64,000 nucleotides of DNA from Euglena gracilis (taxonomy: Eukaryota; Euglenida; Euglenophyceae; Euglenales). A program made the position numbers and the translations under genes. The stretch lies in the NCBI GenBank assembly GCA_039621445.1, contig CP154955.1, positions 34,080,680-34,144,679 on the forward strand, given 5' to 3'. Positions 31,100-42,269 of this stretch are shown piece by piece. Every line of letters starts with the position of its first letter. Position 1 is the first letter of the stretch. The notes under the pieces were generated by a model. That model did not search any database, was not told the DNA's origin, and saw nothing but the letters and a program-made list of their open reading frames with translations.

Positions 31100-31856
31100 G
31101 TACATCCCGGCTCTCCATGTCCTCTCTTCGTCAGTGGCATCAGAATATTCGAAAGGGAACGTTGAAGTTGGTCCAACAAGGCTGCCCCCCCCCAGCTCAG
31201 CACCAGCCCATTGGCCCATTGGTGCCAATGTATATGCCTTCAACGCTAAGGTAATCCTCATCCAAATGTCAATCCTCATGCTGGCTAGTGTTAGCACTTA
31301 TGCCAATGCATGCCCCATGTCAATGGCTCTTTTTCCAGTACCAAAGAATTCGAGCTTTTTGACCCACTTTGCTTTTCTAAGTTTATCCGCCGTTGTTTTT
31401 TGCACACAATTGTGGATTTGCACTCTTCTTCCTTAATTTTTGAATTTGGTGATTTTGGGCGAATATGAACGCTACCATGGTCCAATTGTTGATGCCATAT
31501 GGTTGATTCGCAGAATTCTTTTTATAGTCGTTATCCTTTATATGGTATCCATAGCACGGGTCGTCCATCACCCACCTCCCATTTCAACTGCATTTTCGTG
31601 AATTTTGGCGTGCCAAGGACAGGGGGCGGGGTTCCTCCATGGACACAGTATGTGTCTACAGATGCACACAAATATGCACAGCAAGGGCAGTCTGATGTAA
31701 GGGAATGGGGGGTTTGGCAGCAGCCGGTACAAGAGGCTCGTTCGTCCCCTGGACCGTTGCAGTCAACATGACCCCTCCGAAGTTGCCCCCCCCCCCAGAG
31801 GGGAGGTATGGGTGAGCCCTCACGGCCATTCCCCCGCCTTGCCCCCACCCAGCGAT

Positions 31857-32031
31857 GCTGCGGGAGTGGTACGGGGCGGACTGGGCGAAGTACCAGTTCA
31901 CGCGGGGGGCCACCACCGTGCTGCTGACGGACGCGGTGGGGGACCGGGACCGCTACCGCATGGTGCAGGAGTACTACCGCAAGGCCCGCAAGGCCCAGCT
32001 GCTGAAGAAGCAGAAGCCGGCCCACCCATGA
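31857..32031 (+). CDS. LicD/fukutin-type protein, last exon
   Basis: Preceded by CCCCACCCAG. It encodes MLREWYGADWAKYQFTRGA, the LxxxYGxDW motif that closes LicD domains, then a helical and lysine-rich tail (EYYRKARKAQLLKKQKPAHP) and a TGA at 32029-32031. Intron 31100-31856 (757 bp) is GT..AG. The basic C-terminus lacks an obvious retention or membrane signal. The gene therefore ends here on the plus strand; its start is not found. Confidence 0.82.
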
Positions 32032-32414
32032 CCCACCGCGCCTCGCCGCAGTGTCGAACCCCCGCCCCGGGTCCTCGACCGTGGCTTAAAACGCACTGCC
32101 CCCGCTTTCCGGCATCGGTGGGGCTGCACGCGGCGGGATGCACCGTCCATCAACGAGTTTATTTATTTCCAGCAGCCAAAGGGTGGTTGGATGGTTACGG
32201 ATTTTTCGTTTTTTGGGGTTGCAAAAAAAATGGGCCAAGAATGGGTCAGAACACGGTAGCCAGGGTGAATGGGTGGCCAGGGCAAATTTGGGGTGAGAAA
32301 ATTGTTGTTGTTTTTTTTTGCATATTTGTCTGTTTTTTTGGGACTTTTTTGCAGTTTCAACCCTGGGTTGGGCCAGTTTCAGCCTGGGATCCGGGCGGGG
32401 AGGGTCAGCCAGCA

Positions 32415-32538
<124 letters not shown>

Positions 32539-33053
32539 CCAGGGCCCAGGCCCAAAGTTTTCAGGCTCTGGACCCCGGGGGGTCGTTAAAAATCACCCCT
32601 GGGAGGGTCGTCAAAAACGCCCTGCTTGATATTTTTTTGCAAACTCACACATAAAAAAGTTATGAAAATGACCATTTTTGGGGTTGCCTGGGTTTGGGCG
32701 GGATAGCTCGGGGTAGGTAGGGCATCCAGGTCCCCCCCCAAGCTGTCTCTCCTTCCATATTGTTAACATTGGGAGATTAAAAGGGACTCAGGAATGAAAT
32801 TTTTTAGCCTCAGAGGATTTAGGTCGGTAAGCTCTGATCGCTTTATTTGTAAAAGAAGCTTGCCACCAGGAAACCCCTTCCTGTACAGCCCTGGGGAAGA
32901 CATTTTGGGGGACGTCGCACATTCTGCTTTTGACGATATATTTTTGAACGCTGACCTTTGATTTTTCTAGTCATATGTCGAATGTGATTGGGGGTTGTCT
33001 TATTTCCTGGTGTCCACAACAGATTAATTCTAATAAAGCAAGTTTTTGATCAG

Positions 33054-33235
33054 ACCCAATTCCGACAACAACTTTGGATGGGGGGTGGCACAGACAAATG
33101 CGCATGTCACACACTCTACGTATCAAGGCTTGGAGAAAGGCCCATCTCTTCCGTTGATCGAACCAGCTTTGGTGGTAACCGACCACCTGGTCCCACTGCA
33201 AATTCATCCAAAACGCGGCTTCCCTACATTCTCAG
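33054..33235 (+). CDS. exon of unrecognised protein
   Basis: Between TTGATCAG (acceptor at 33052-33053) and CTCAG then GTAATG (donor at 33236) a frame reads NFGWGVAQTNAHVTHSTYQG then PLIEPALVVTDHLVPLQIHP. It has ordinary composition and good splice sites despite modest GC. It may belong with 33392-33489 and 34638-34777. No family recognised. Confidence 0.45.
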
Positions 33236-33391
33236 GTAATGATGGATCCTTGTGCTTATTCTGATTCCGGCAGTCATTTACTGCATACTCCTGCTGTGGT
33301 GGATTTCGCCAAGATGTACACCCACAGGTCTTTTGCTCCACATGTGGGTGATTGGGATTGTGGATTTGTGTTGCACATTCCAATATGTCAG

Positions 33392-33489
33392 GGCACACTG
33401 TATTTGACGGCAATATGCCTGTAATGCATATGGCATTGATCCAGCAAGACAGTGAAGTCAGGGAATATAACAAGACACCCAAAGCAAAG
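33392..33489 (+). CDS. small exon of unrecognised protein
   Basis: From ATGTCAG (acceptor at 33390-33391) to AAG then GTGGGC (donor at 33490). The frame reads HTVFDGNMPVMHMALIQQDS and then EVREYNKTPKAK. A second open frame just upstream (33240-33420) overlaps it, so the assignment is uncertain. Confidence 0.4.
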
Positions 33490-33739
33490 GTGGGCTGGGG
33501 GTTTGCATTCTTTCTTCCCTCTCTGCCTCTGACCATTTGAAATGCACAGCACCTGTGCGGTCAGAAAAGTTAGCCCCCCACTCATAACCCCCCTGCCAAA
33601 AATCACACAGGTGAGGCGGGAATGCCAATTTATGGGGTTTGGCAAAAGACCCATAGAATCGCCCAAAATACCTCGTTTTACCCCCGTGCTGAAAAAAAAG
33701 GGTATCTCTTCTGGACACACATTAAGCTTCTTGGTGCCG

Positions 33740-33935
33740 ACCACCACCCCCCCCCCGGGGGTTATAAGTGGGAGAGTTTATCCATCGCGTACAGAATGGT
33801 TGCAACAACTGTTTTTTGTTTCCTGGGAGGAAAATGAATTGGCATTGCGTAGTGGGCCGACCCCTCGCCCAGGGGTCCACTGGGTTTTTTCATTGTGACT
33901 GGTTTCGGGCCGGACGACACCCCAGGGGTCAGGAA
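33740..33935. repeat. G/C-run repeat relative
   Basis: CCCCCCCGGGGGTTATAAG at about 33748 and GTGACTGGTTTCGGGCCGG at about 33893, the latter close to a word in the repeat at 10108-10425 (GACTGGTTTTTGGGCCGG). Ends not defined. From 33935 to 34637 I see only AT-rich unique sequence. Confidence 0.35.
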
Positions 33936-34637
33936 TCATTGATATTCCCCCTCACGCACCGAAGTCGCCGGGTGTTTGCAAAAAATTCAACGCCTTGAAA
34001 TTCGCGTTTTTAGCATTTTTTTCACAGAATGAAGTTTGTGAAATTTTCATTTCTTTTTCGCATTTTTTGCTCTACCGAGTTTGAAGATTTTTGCCCAGTT
34101 ATTATGCTCTTCTATGAGGGTTCCCAGATTCCATTTTCGAATTTTATTTTCCCCCAAAAACAGGCAAGTGTGTGCAGCTGGGGAGTCAACCTTAAGGCTG
34201 TAAAGCATTCTGCATTTTCAGTGTGTTGTTTTGCATTGGTTTTTTGACGTTCAGAATTTTTTTGAATCAATGTGCACTGCCTTTTTTTGCTCGTTCTTTT
34301 GTGTTGTTTTTTTTCGGAGGGAAATTGTGATTTGATGTTGCATCAACTCCTGGAGATATTCCAATTACGATATAAAATGGCCAAACCAGCTTGTACGGGA
34401 AATCTGGGGAGGACATGGTCCATAACCCAACGTCCCTGTTCTCCCCTCACAAATGGTTTGAAATTTTGAAAATGTGCTTCTGCCATTCTTTCTGGCTTTT
34501 TTGAAGTTAAAATCAGAATTGGCAAGAAACAGCTTTGAGCTGTGTTTCCTCTTGAGGACGGCAGTTGGTTCAGCCTGTTGACCGTTGTATTTTATTGTGC
34601 ACCACGGACTCGTTCCGCTGTCTCTTCCCTTTTCCAG

Positions 34638-34777
34638 TGCTTACGTGGATCCTGACCCGATTCCCTCTTTGGCGATTCCGTATGGGGGAGACATGGCAGC
34701 GGAGGCTCAAAACAGCGCCGCGGTGGAGACAGCCTCGTCAATCTCCAAGGGAAGCGGATGGATACATGCCTCTGTTG
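34638..34777 (+). CDS. exon of unrecognised protein
   Basis: Canonical sites: CTTTTCCAG ends at 34637 and GTGTGT begins at 34778. The 140-nt exon reads AYVDPDPIPSLAIPYGGDMA then AEAQNSAAVETASSISKGSG and WIHASV. Function not recognised. It could share a gene with the 33-kb exons. Confidence 0.5.
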
Positions 34778-34895
34778 GTGTGTTCAATAGGAATGCAAAA
34801 TGCCCTATGAATCATTTTTGTCTCTTTTTGGTTTCATCATCTTGTGCACAGTCAGGAATTTCACCAACCCTTGCATTGGTAGGCTGGCTTGGGTG

Positions 34896-35177
34896 CAGGG
34901 GTTTTTTTTTTTTTTGGTCTTGGACCCCTCCCCTGGGGGGGGGGGTCCCTTGGACCCCTCCCCCCCGGGGGGGGGCAGGGGCTGGTATCTTTTTCGGCGC
35001 CAAGACACCGAAAATTTTGAAAGGGTGCTATTTTTGGCCATTTTTGGCCATTTTCGGGCAAAAGTGGGTGGGTCCCCCAGGACCCCCCTCCTCCCACAGG
35101 GGGGGGGGGCCACCCCAGGGGGTGGGTGGGTGGGTGGGTGCCGACCCCTCCCCCCCCCCCGTCTGAAAAAAAACCTG
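34896..35177. mobile_element. hAT-like MITE with G/C runs
   Basis: The 282-bp element has ends CAGGGGTTTTTTTTTTT and AAAAAAAACCTG and an exact 8-bp duplication CTTGGGTG (34888-34895 and 35178-35185). The interior has C/G runs, GGTGGGTGGGTGG and a decayed hairpin TTTCGGCGCCAAGACACCGAAA followed by GGCCATTTTTGGCCATTTT. It has the same architecture as 9470-9785, 16202-16501 and 21162-21566. Confidence 0.88.
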
Positions 35178-35189
35178 CTTGGGTGGGCG

Positions 35190-36585
35190 TAAATGATGGC
35201 GTGGAAATCAGTATTTCCAAACAGCAGAATACCTCCTTGTGCAACCCCCAAGGCCCAGGGAGGCTTAACATGGAAGTTCCAAAAGGTGTCATTTTTGTGT
35301 TTTTTTTTTCCTTTTTGGAGTGACTCGCCTTTTTGGCCGGGGATCCCCCCTCCTCGGGTGAAGAGAAGTTTCGGTTGGAGCTTTGCTTTGGGCAGTATTT
35401 TGCCCAGTGCGAAGGGCCGTGATCTTCTTATTCCAAAGTCGCCAACAAACCGTTTAGCCTGGTTTTTGTGCGCTCATTTTGGCCAGAAATTGTCAAAAAG
35501 AGACCACCCAAGGTCAGACATGTGGGTCAGACAAACCAGTGAATGGGATGGTCCAAACACACCCACCCCTCCTCATACAGAGTATGACACAACAAGGGTA
35601 TCGCAGTGGGGAAGGCTTGGTTTGATTTACCCCGGGTGCGCCTGGTTGGCCAATAGGCCCGAAAAGGGGCAAATGATTTCTGCTTACGCCTTTTTTTTCA
35701 CCATAGGGGTTGGCTCTGAGTGCCTTGGTGGTGGGACCCCCTCTCCCCGCAGGGTAGAGGTCGGCGACACCCTAAAATCCAGCCAGGGGAAGCTGATTGA
35801 TGATTCCGGTTTTTATATGCGTTCTTGGGGTGCCAGTGGTTGTTGGAAGTGAAGACCGTAATGGACCTTTTGTTGTCACGCAGCGATGAACAAGGCCAAC
35901 AGCTCGCAAAGCACCCCCAAGCAGCGCCACCTCAACGGGCAAGCACCTCTGGTGATGCTGGGCTGCTGGGCGACACTGAGCGATGCTGGGCGATGCTGTT
36001 TTTTTTGCAGACCAAAGGTGGGGTGCCGATGCTGGGCAATGCTGGCCGATATTGGCATTTTTTCCATCCTTTACAGAATTAAACCCATATTTGGGATTAA
36101 TGAGCTATCATTTTCCTCAGATCTCTCATGTTGCACTCATTTTGGCCATTTTTGGAGCAATTTTGTGATAATTTGAGTAAATCTTGGGGCTCATTTGGGT
36201 CAATATGAGCCATTCTTATGGTCTTATAGGCCATTGTATGCCATTGCATCTTTGCATCCATTCACTGCATCGACGCCAGTATCTGCATCCACCCCATCAA
36301 TGCCGCTCCAAGGCTGTAACAAAAAAAAGGCCAAGAGGGGAAGAAGCTTGTGATGGCTAAAAACGGCCAACAGTGAATGAATTTGGCAAAAGTGACCAAA
36401 ACTGGCCAAGAGTGGGCAAAGGTGGGCAAATGGTCAAGAGTGGACAAGAGTGGATGCAGGTGACGTTGTGGATGCCGTGGATGCAGTATTTGACTGAATG
36501 CAGGCATCAGAGGTGCACCACCAAGGGCTTCAAAGGCGATGCCGGGCTATGCTGGGTGATGCTGAGCCCAAGGGCATGGCTGACC
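35190..36585. other. stretch without supported genes
   Basis: AT-rich to mixed DNA with T runs. Around 35950-36050 and 36530-36560 GATGCTGGGC words recur (GATGCTGGGCTGCTGGGC, GATGCTGGGCGATGCTG), a small imperfect minisatellite. No exon passes a combined frame-and-splice test. Confidence 0.4.
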
Positions 36586-36589
36586 AGAG

Positions 36590-37001
36590 GTGCTTGTCAA
36601 CGGCCTGAGCGCGGAAAAATGGGCCGCCTGTTTCCAGGCGGCCCGGAATCGCAGGCCTTGCTCTGGGGTTCCTCCGCCACCGCAACACGCGCCTGAGTCC
36701 GCCCGGGAAAAGCGTGAAGCACTTGTGCAGTGGATGGCGGGCAGGGCTGAAGGAAACCAGATGGGGCGTAACCGGGGTCAACGCCCCCGACCTCCTCATG
36801 GGTTGGGGTCTGATCCCCCACGGAGCAGTGTCATGGTGGATGGGAGTCCCCCCCCAACGTCCGGGGGAGGGGGGGGTCGGCCCCCCACCAGGCGTTCCCG
36901 TTCAGCCCTGGTGGCGGGCATCACTGGGCCAGACGAGAAGGGTGACCCGGTGGATACAAAGGTGGACACCGCCTTGATTGAGCGCCTGAGCGTTCGCGAC
37001 A
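36590..37001 (+). CDS. GC-rich exon(s), unrecognised
   Basis: One frame is open across the block and reads SAEKWAACFQAARNRRP, then ESAREKREALVQWMAG, a proline/glycine/arginine linker, and GPDEKGDPVDTKVDTALIER then LSVRD, ending at a donor GACAG then GTGTGT (37002). The linker may hide an intron. The upstream start is not established. It may precede the exon at 37812-38048, separated by a rearranged MITE. No domain recognised. Confidence 0.4.
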
Positions 37002-37310
37002 GGTGTGTTTCCACATCGATGGGTGCAGTGCCACACTGATCGGCACAGGGAAGCTGTGCATTGTTCGAGAGGGAGACTGGCGTGCGACTGTGAAGCTTGT
37101 TGTGTGTTTTCTGTTTGGCAACTTTTCACAGCAATCGGGAGACAGTGTGCGTGCACTTCAGGTGCTCCATCTTTCCCCCTGCCTGGTGCCCGGGGGGAGG
37201 ATTGTGGCGACCCGCAGCGAAGTAAATGGCCCGAGCTGGGACCCCTAACCCTCCCCCACCCTCCCACCCTCACACGCCCTGGCCACTACCCATTTCGGGC
37301 CATATGCACT

Positions 37311-37770
<460 letters not shown>

Positions 37771-37811
37771 CCGTGGTGCCCGCAGCCCGTTCCCCGTTTC
37801 GGTCCCCCCAG

Positions 37812-38048
37812 AGCGGCGGTGCCCCGGCTGGCCCGGCCCCCGGGCCGCGACCGGGCGACCAACACCGAGCCAGGCCCCCCGGATGGGGCGGACGGGGGGC
37901 TGCAGCAGCTGGCCCAGCGGCTGGCGGCCGCGCTGGCGCTCGCCGGGGTGGGCGGGGCCGGCGCGGAGCAGCCCTTCCTGGCGGCGGTCGAGGCGGAGCG
38001 GGTGAGGGCGGAGGAGGAGTACCGTCGGAAATTGGCGCTGCTGGACAG
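37812..38048 (+). CDS. helical exon, unrecognised
   Basis: After TCCCCCCAG (AG at 37810-37811) the frame reads PRLARPPGRDRATNTEPGPP then GLQQLAQRLAAALALAGVGG and VEAERVRAEEEYRRKLALLD, ending phase 2 at GACAG then GTGGGC. A proline/arginine-rich start is followed by two amphipathic helices, the last possibly coiled-coil. Splice sites and GC peak agree well. Family not recognised. Confidence 0.55.
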
Positions 38049-38169
38049 GTGGGCCGGCGAGGTGGATTGGATGCAAGCCGGGGCATCCGCATCGACCGGT
38101 GTTCAATCAAAAGCAGCGTTTCGACTCAAATGTCAGTAAAAACCATGAACTGAAGGAGACCTGTTTTTC

Positions 38170-38415
38170 TTGCTTTGGGCTAGCTAGTGGAAAGTTTTTC
38201 CAGTGACCGGCGAAGCCGGAAAAAAATTTGGTCCCCCAAAGCTGGCCAAAAATGCCCATTTTTTGGACATTTTGGATTTGTTGGGACAAAATCAGCCAAA
38301 AAATTCATTTAAAAAAACGCCGGAGGAATTTATTCTTGTCGGGGGGGGGGTCCCGCATCCCCCCAGGGGTCTGGCTAGTCCATTTTCCCAGTGTCCAGCA
38401 AAATGGATAGTCAGT
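38170..38415. repeat. G/C-run repeat related to 29784-30062
   Basis: Shares CTAGCTAGTGGAAA, TTTTCCAGTGACCGGC and a GGCTAG..CCAGTGTCC right part with the repeat at 29784-30062. The central CCGGCGAAGCCGG hairpin resembles the MITE cores. It lies directly left of the DIRS fragment. Confidence 0.5.
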
Positions 38416-38439
38416 GGACCCCCTCGGGGGCCCTTTGGC

Positions 38440-39000
38440 AAAACCCTGGTCATGGCAAAAAGGCAGATAGCTGCCATGTTGGGGAAAATGAGATCAAATC
38501 TCCTGGCCCTGCCTTTTTCAAGGGATCATTGTTCTCCAATTTTCTGGTGGAGCACCCGCACTCCAAGATCCTTGGGAGTCGAGTCCAATCCAATCACCCA
38601 ACCTCACAGGGGATAAAGGGAGAGTTAAAAGAAGTCAGATGTCTGCTGGGAAATTGGTCAAGAAAATTATTTGTGAAAAAAAAAACAAAAGTTTTGCACT
38701 CAGACAGCAGCAGCCTGGGCTGGGGGGAGGTGACCCAGAATCAAGCAATTTGTTTAAGAATACTGGAGTGACAAACAATCCATTCGCATAATTGTAAAAG
38801 AGCTCCTGGCTGCAGAGTTTGCCTGTGTGTGGACAATCACGTAGTCTTTTATTACCTGAGCAGGGTGGACAAAAACCCTGTGACAGGATTTTTAGCCGTT
38901 TTTCTACTGGCTCATCAAAAACAATGTCACCCTGTAGGTGATGTGGTCCCCTCCGGCCAATGCTTGGCAGACCCCCTCAGCAGATGTTCAGTTTGATCAA
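38440..39000 (+). pseudogene. DIRS reverse transcriptase/RNase H fragment
   Basis: The order and words match the DIRS elements at 49-64 kb. MAKRQIAAMLG and SNLLALPF (RT C-terminal region; C has MSKRQVAAI) come first. Next are VLHSDSSSLGWGE (RNase H; A has LFSDSSTWQWGG) and the VDNHVVFYYL equivalent at about 38830. Last are the WPPSGQCLADPLSR words at about 38945 (B: WVPSNECLADPIS). Frames shift several times and no ends are present. It is a dead fragment of a fourth DIRS copy, most like element C. Confidence 0.75.
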
Positions 39001-39237
39001 TGGGAAGCAGGTGCATACTGCTCGACACATCACAAAAAGAAGTGTTTGAAACTCCAAATTTTACCAAATTTGTTTTCCAGAATCAACATTCTGCCAAAAT
39101 TCCACCAATTTTTTTACCTTATTTTTTGCATAATTTTTGTCCACCCTGTATTTGTTCTTGGCTTCATACAGTTGCGAAGCCGCATTGTTTTGGTGCCCGC
39201 TTGAGGGGTGCTCGAATGCTCTGCTGCTTGTATGCAG

Positions 39238-39389
39238 GTATTTGGAGCAGTTCTGGGAGGAGACGAAGCATTTCGTTGATAATTCTTGGGAGGAGCCTCT
39301 GGCAGCTGTCCAGGATTTGACAAAAGCAGGGCTCTTTCCCAAGAACCGGTGTCAGGATTTTTTTCAAGAATTGGCGACCCGGGGTGAGG
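39238..39389 (+). CDS. exon of unrecognised protein
   Basis: From TGTATGCAG (acceptor) to a strong donor GAGG then GTGAGTGT at 39390. The frame reads YLEQFWEETKHFVDNSWEEP then LAAVQDLTKAGLFPKNRCQD and FFQELATRG. Helical, acidic and aromatic. Sites and composition support a real exon. Function unknown. Confidence 0.5.
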
Positions 39390-40104
39390 GTGAGTGTGTG
39401 TTGTGTTTTCCTCTATTTTCGGCACAATGTGCGCAAAAAAATTGGAAACCCCAAAATGGGTCCTCCCGAGCCTCCCCTCCAGGTGATGGGTGTGTGGGTC
39501 CCGTCCCATAGAGGTCGCAAAACCTCTCACCAGTGCAGAATTGCTCATGGATAATTTTTTTTACAAGACAATATTCAGACAAATCGTTTGAGGCAAGGAT
39601 AAAAATTTGGTTATTTAACCCTTCTGCTTTGATTTTTTTTTGAAATGAAGTTTATACTGCCACCATGGTGGTTGATTCGTTGATGGATTGATTGATTTTA
39701 ACGGGAAAGAAGTTGACGGTTCAAGTGGGGAAATAGGAATTTCGTTTTGCTTGTATTATTTATCTTGTTCTTCGCATTTGTTTGGCCCAGGTTTGGGGAT
39801 TTTGGCCCAAATTTGATCACGATCACGGGTGTTCAGGGTCGGTGTTTGCAACGTCACGCTTGCCAGAAAACGTCGCAAAAGTTTCCAATCAACTTTTTTG
39901 TAACACCCACCCCCTTCACAATTCATTTTTAACCCCAATCGATGTCCATTCCCTGCAGCTTTTATTATTTCCCCAACGCACGGCGATGGGGTTATGTGGG
40001 GCGTTCGACCCCCACCCCTTGAAAAAAAATCGCCGACCACACGGCCCCTCGAGTTGCCCAATCGATCACGGGGTCCGACCTATCGGCTCGCCACTGCAAA
40101 TCCT

Positions 40105-40288
40105 GCAGTTTACTTCGATGGCGGCGGCGGTGAGGCGTTGCCGACCGACCCCCGCCGGTGGCCCTCGACCCCGCCCAGGGATGCCTTGGGGGCGACCCGC
40201 CCCGCGCCGCGCTGCCCCGGCGCATCTCTGGCCGCGGCGGCGGACCGCAGCCGGGCCGTCCGCGAGACGCCGCCGCTGCAGGTCCAGT
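40105..40288 (+). CDS. GC-rich exon, unrecognised
   Basis: GC peak with a donor CTGCAG then GTCCAG at 40289. The preferred frame reads AVYFDGGGGEALPTDPRRWP then ASLAAAADRSRAVRETPPLQ. An alternative frame (ALDPAQGCLGGDPPRAALPR) is also open. Acceptor not clear. Confidence 0.35.
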
Positions 40289-40949
40289 GCGCCTCCGTGC
40301 ATTGAATGTCGAGTGGCCGAATGTCTTGCGGTGCAGAAGTCAACGATGAGGGGAAGCCCACCGGCCAAACATCGTGGTCCTGTGTCTTTAGGGTTCTCTG
40401 GATGATTCTGGTGGACGTGCTGCGCCCTTTTTGCATGCCGCTCAACGTAGTTTCAATGCCGTCGAACTGAGTATGTTCCCGTTCTCTCAATTCCCCCTCT
40501 AGATCAATCCAATAAGATGCTCCCCTCTGGTTTTAGTCTGACCAAAGTCTGAGGAATCCAAATTTGAGCCGACAAGATGGCCACCATAAATTTCCACCAA
40601 CCTACCCGAAACAGTCATCATCACCATAAATGAATATGGAGGGAGGAAAACCTTGAATTGAATTTTTCTTTTGATCAACAAGCAGGCATGGTTAGTTGTT
40701 GTTTAGTAGTTAGTAGTTGTTGAAATCAGGCTCTCTATCTTGTGCTCAGTTTTGGCTTCCTCCAGAAAATTTTGGGTACATGAGAAAATATGCAGGCCCA
40801 GGGAGATGTTCCGGCCCGGAATAAACCAGAATAAACCGGAATAGTGAAAACCGGAATAAATTGGAATAACCGGAATAAAAGTGTCAGCCAATGGCTTGAA
40901 AATTTGCAAGGCACAAAGGCAATGAAGGTGTAGTATGATATATTTTCAG

Positions 40950-41177
40950 GTTTCAAATCACAAGAGCAACAAAAAGAGCGCAAGCGTAGCACAATCGCCA
41001 CTTGATATCAGGAGCACACCTTCATTTTGTCTGTTTCCCACCCTGGTTGAATGCATTTTTTGTTTGGATTTTGTCCCCACTTGTGGGGCTGTACTTAATG
41101 AATACAATATCAACGCTGATACTTTGAGGGCAGGGATCCCGTTGGACAAAGCGAATCATCTTTCAATCAGGGGGTAA
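40950..41177 (+). CDS. terminal exon of unrecognised protein
   Basis: After ATTTTCAG (AG at 40948-40949) the frame reads SNKKSASVAQSPLDIRSTPS then FCLFPTLVECIFCLDFVPTC and NINADTLRAGIPLDKANHLS, ending in TAA at 41175-41177, just 9 bp before palindrome element copy 3. The coding DNA is AT-richer than other exons. The protein tail may have been altered by the insertion. Confidence 0.4.
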   Translation, partial: VSNHKSNKKSASVAQSPLDIRSTPSFCLFPTLVECIFCLDFVPTCGAVLNEYNINADTLRAGIPLDKANHLSIRG

Positions 41178-41185
41178 TAACACTC

Positions 41186-41766
41186 TTAGGTGGCCTAACT
41201 TGCACTTAGGTTTTGATTTTTGCTTTGCATTTAAGCGCAACGTTGCATTCTTTTTGAAACCCGGTGGTCAAACCCACCCTTTTGGCCCTCTGGTTCCGCA
41301 GGGACCCTCCACGGTGGCACGTCCATCATTTGCGGTTGTTGGGACCCAGGAAACAGGCACTTTTAGTCTTTTTAAGCCTGTGCTCCATTTTGAAAAAGGT
41401 TCAAACCCCGGGTTTGAACGTGGGACACGTTTCGGCGCAACAGCCATGCTAATTTAGAATTTTAAAAATTGTATATGTATGCGCTGTGGCGCAATATAAC
41501 TCTGAAATTTGCATTCTACATGAGCGTAGAAATTTTCGGCGACCAAAAATTGGAGGTAGGAGGGGGGTCCCCCCACCCCCCCCCAGTTTTGGAAGGGGCT
41601 CCCCCCACTTCCCCCAGAGATTCCCATACAACCCTGGGGTAGGGAGACACTAATTCGGACTGCCCTCAACCTCAGGCTTTGGTGTTCGAAAACGGAACTT
41701 TTTTGCAAGGTTGCGCGTCGGCGCAATGTTAGATTTTCAAAGCCAAGTGCGAGTTAGGCCGCCTAA
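41186..41766. mobile_element. palindrome-array TIR element, copy 3 (short)
   Basis: The 581-bp element starts TTAGGTGGCC, then AACTTGCACTTAGG, and ends with the complement GGCCGCCTAA. The head (41265-41435) aligns with 9315-9475 and 13365-13520. The palindromes are GCATTTAAGCGCAA (41228), TTCGGCGCAAC (41427), ATGCGCTGTGGCGCAATAT (41479) and TTGCGCGTCGGCGCAA (41711). It lacks the long middle section of copies 1 and 2, so it is a deletion derivative. Confidence 0.82.
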
Positions 41767-42184
41767 AACATTCGGCGGGACAGTTTTTGGGAAGAAAAAA
41801 GACAGCAGTTCCAGGGACCTGCCTCAAGAGAAAAACCCGAGCACCAATTTTCATTGGCTTTTTTTTTCCGAAAAGGCCGGGGTCTGCTGTGGTGTGTAGA
41901 CCCGCATCACCAAGTGCAAAGTGACCATTTGGCTGGGCGGGGCCACCAGGCAAGCCCAACGTTTTTCTTTGGGTCCAAGTCATGGGTTCACTTGCAACCC
42001 TGCGGAAAAGTGTGCATGTTTCTCTTTCCCAAACCCACCTATTTTTCCCCATACAACCACCAAAAAATTGGCCGAACACTTTTGACCAAACACCATGAAG
42101 TTTTTTTTTTTTGAGTCCTTTTTTGAGTTTCCTCAAATTCCGGGTATATATTTTTCTTATCGATCGGTGACATTTGATTGGTAG

Positions 42185-42266
42185 TTTCTGGGTCCATGAA
42201 AGAAAAAATTCTTGATGAGTACAAAGTTTTGCATCCAAATAAGATTGGCATTACTCCTCTTCTCAG
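42185..42266 (+). CDS. 82-nt exon, unrecognised
   Basis: From GATTGGTAG (acceptor at 42183-42184) to CTCAG then GTATGA. The frame reads SGSMKEKILDEYKVLHPNKI then GITPLL. Good composition but little else to go on. Confidence 0.35.
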
Positions 42267-42269
42267 GTA

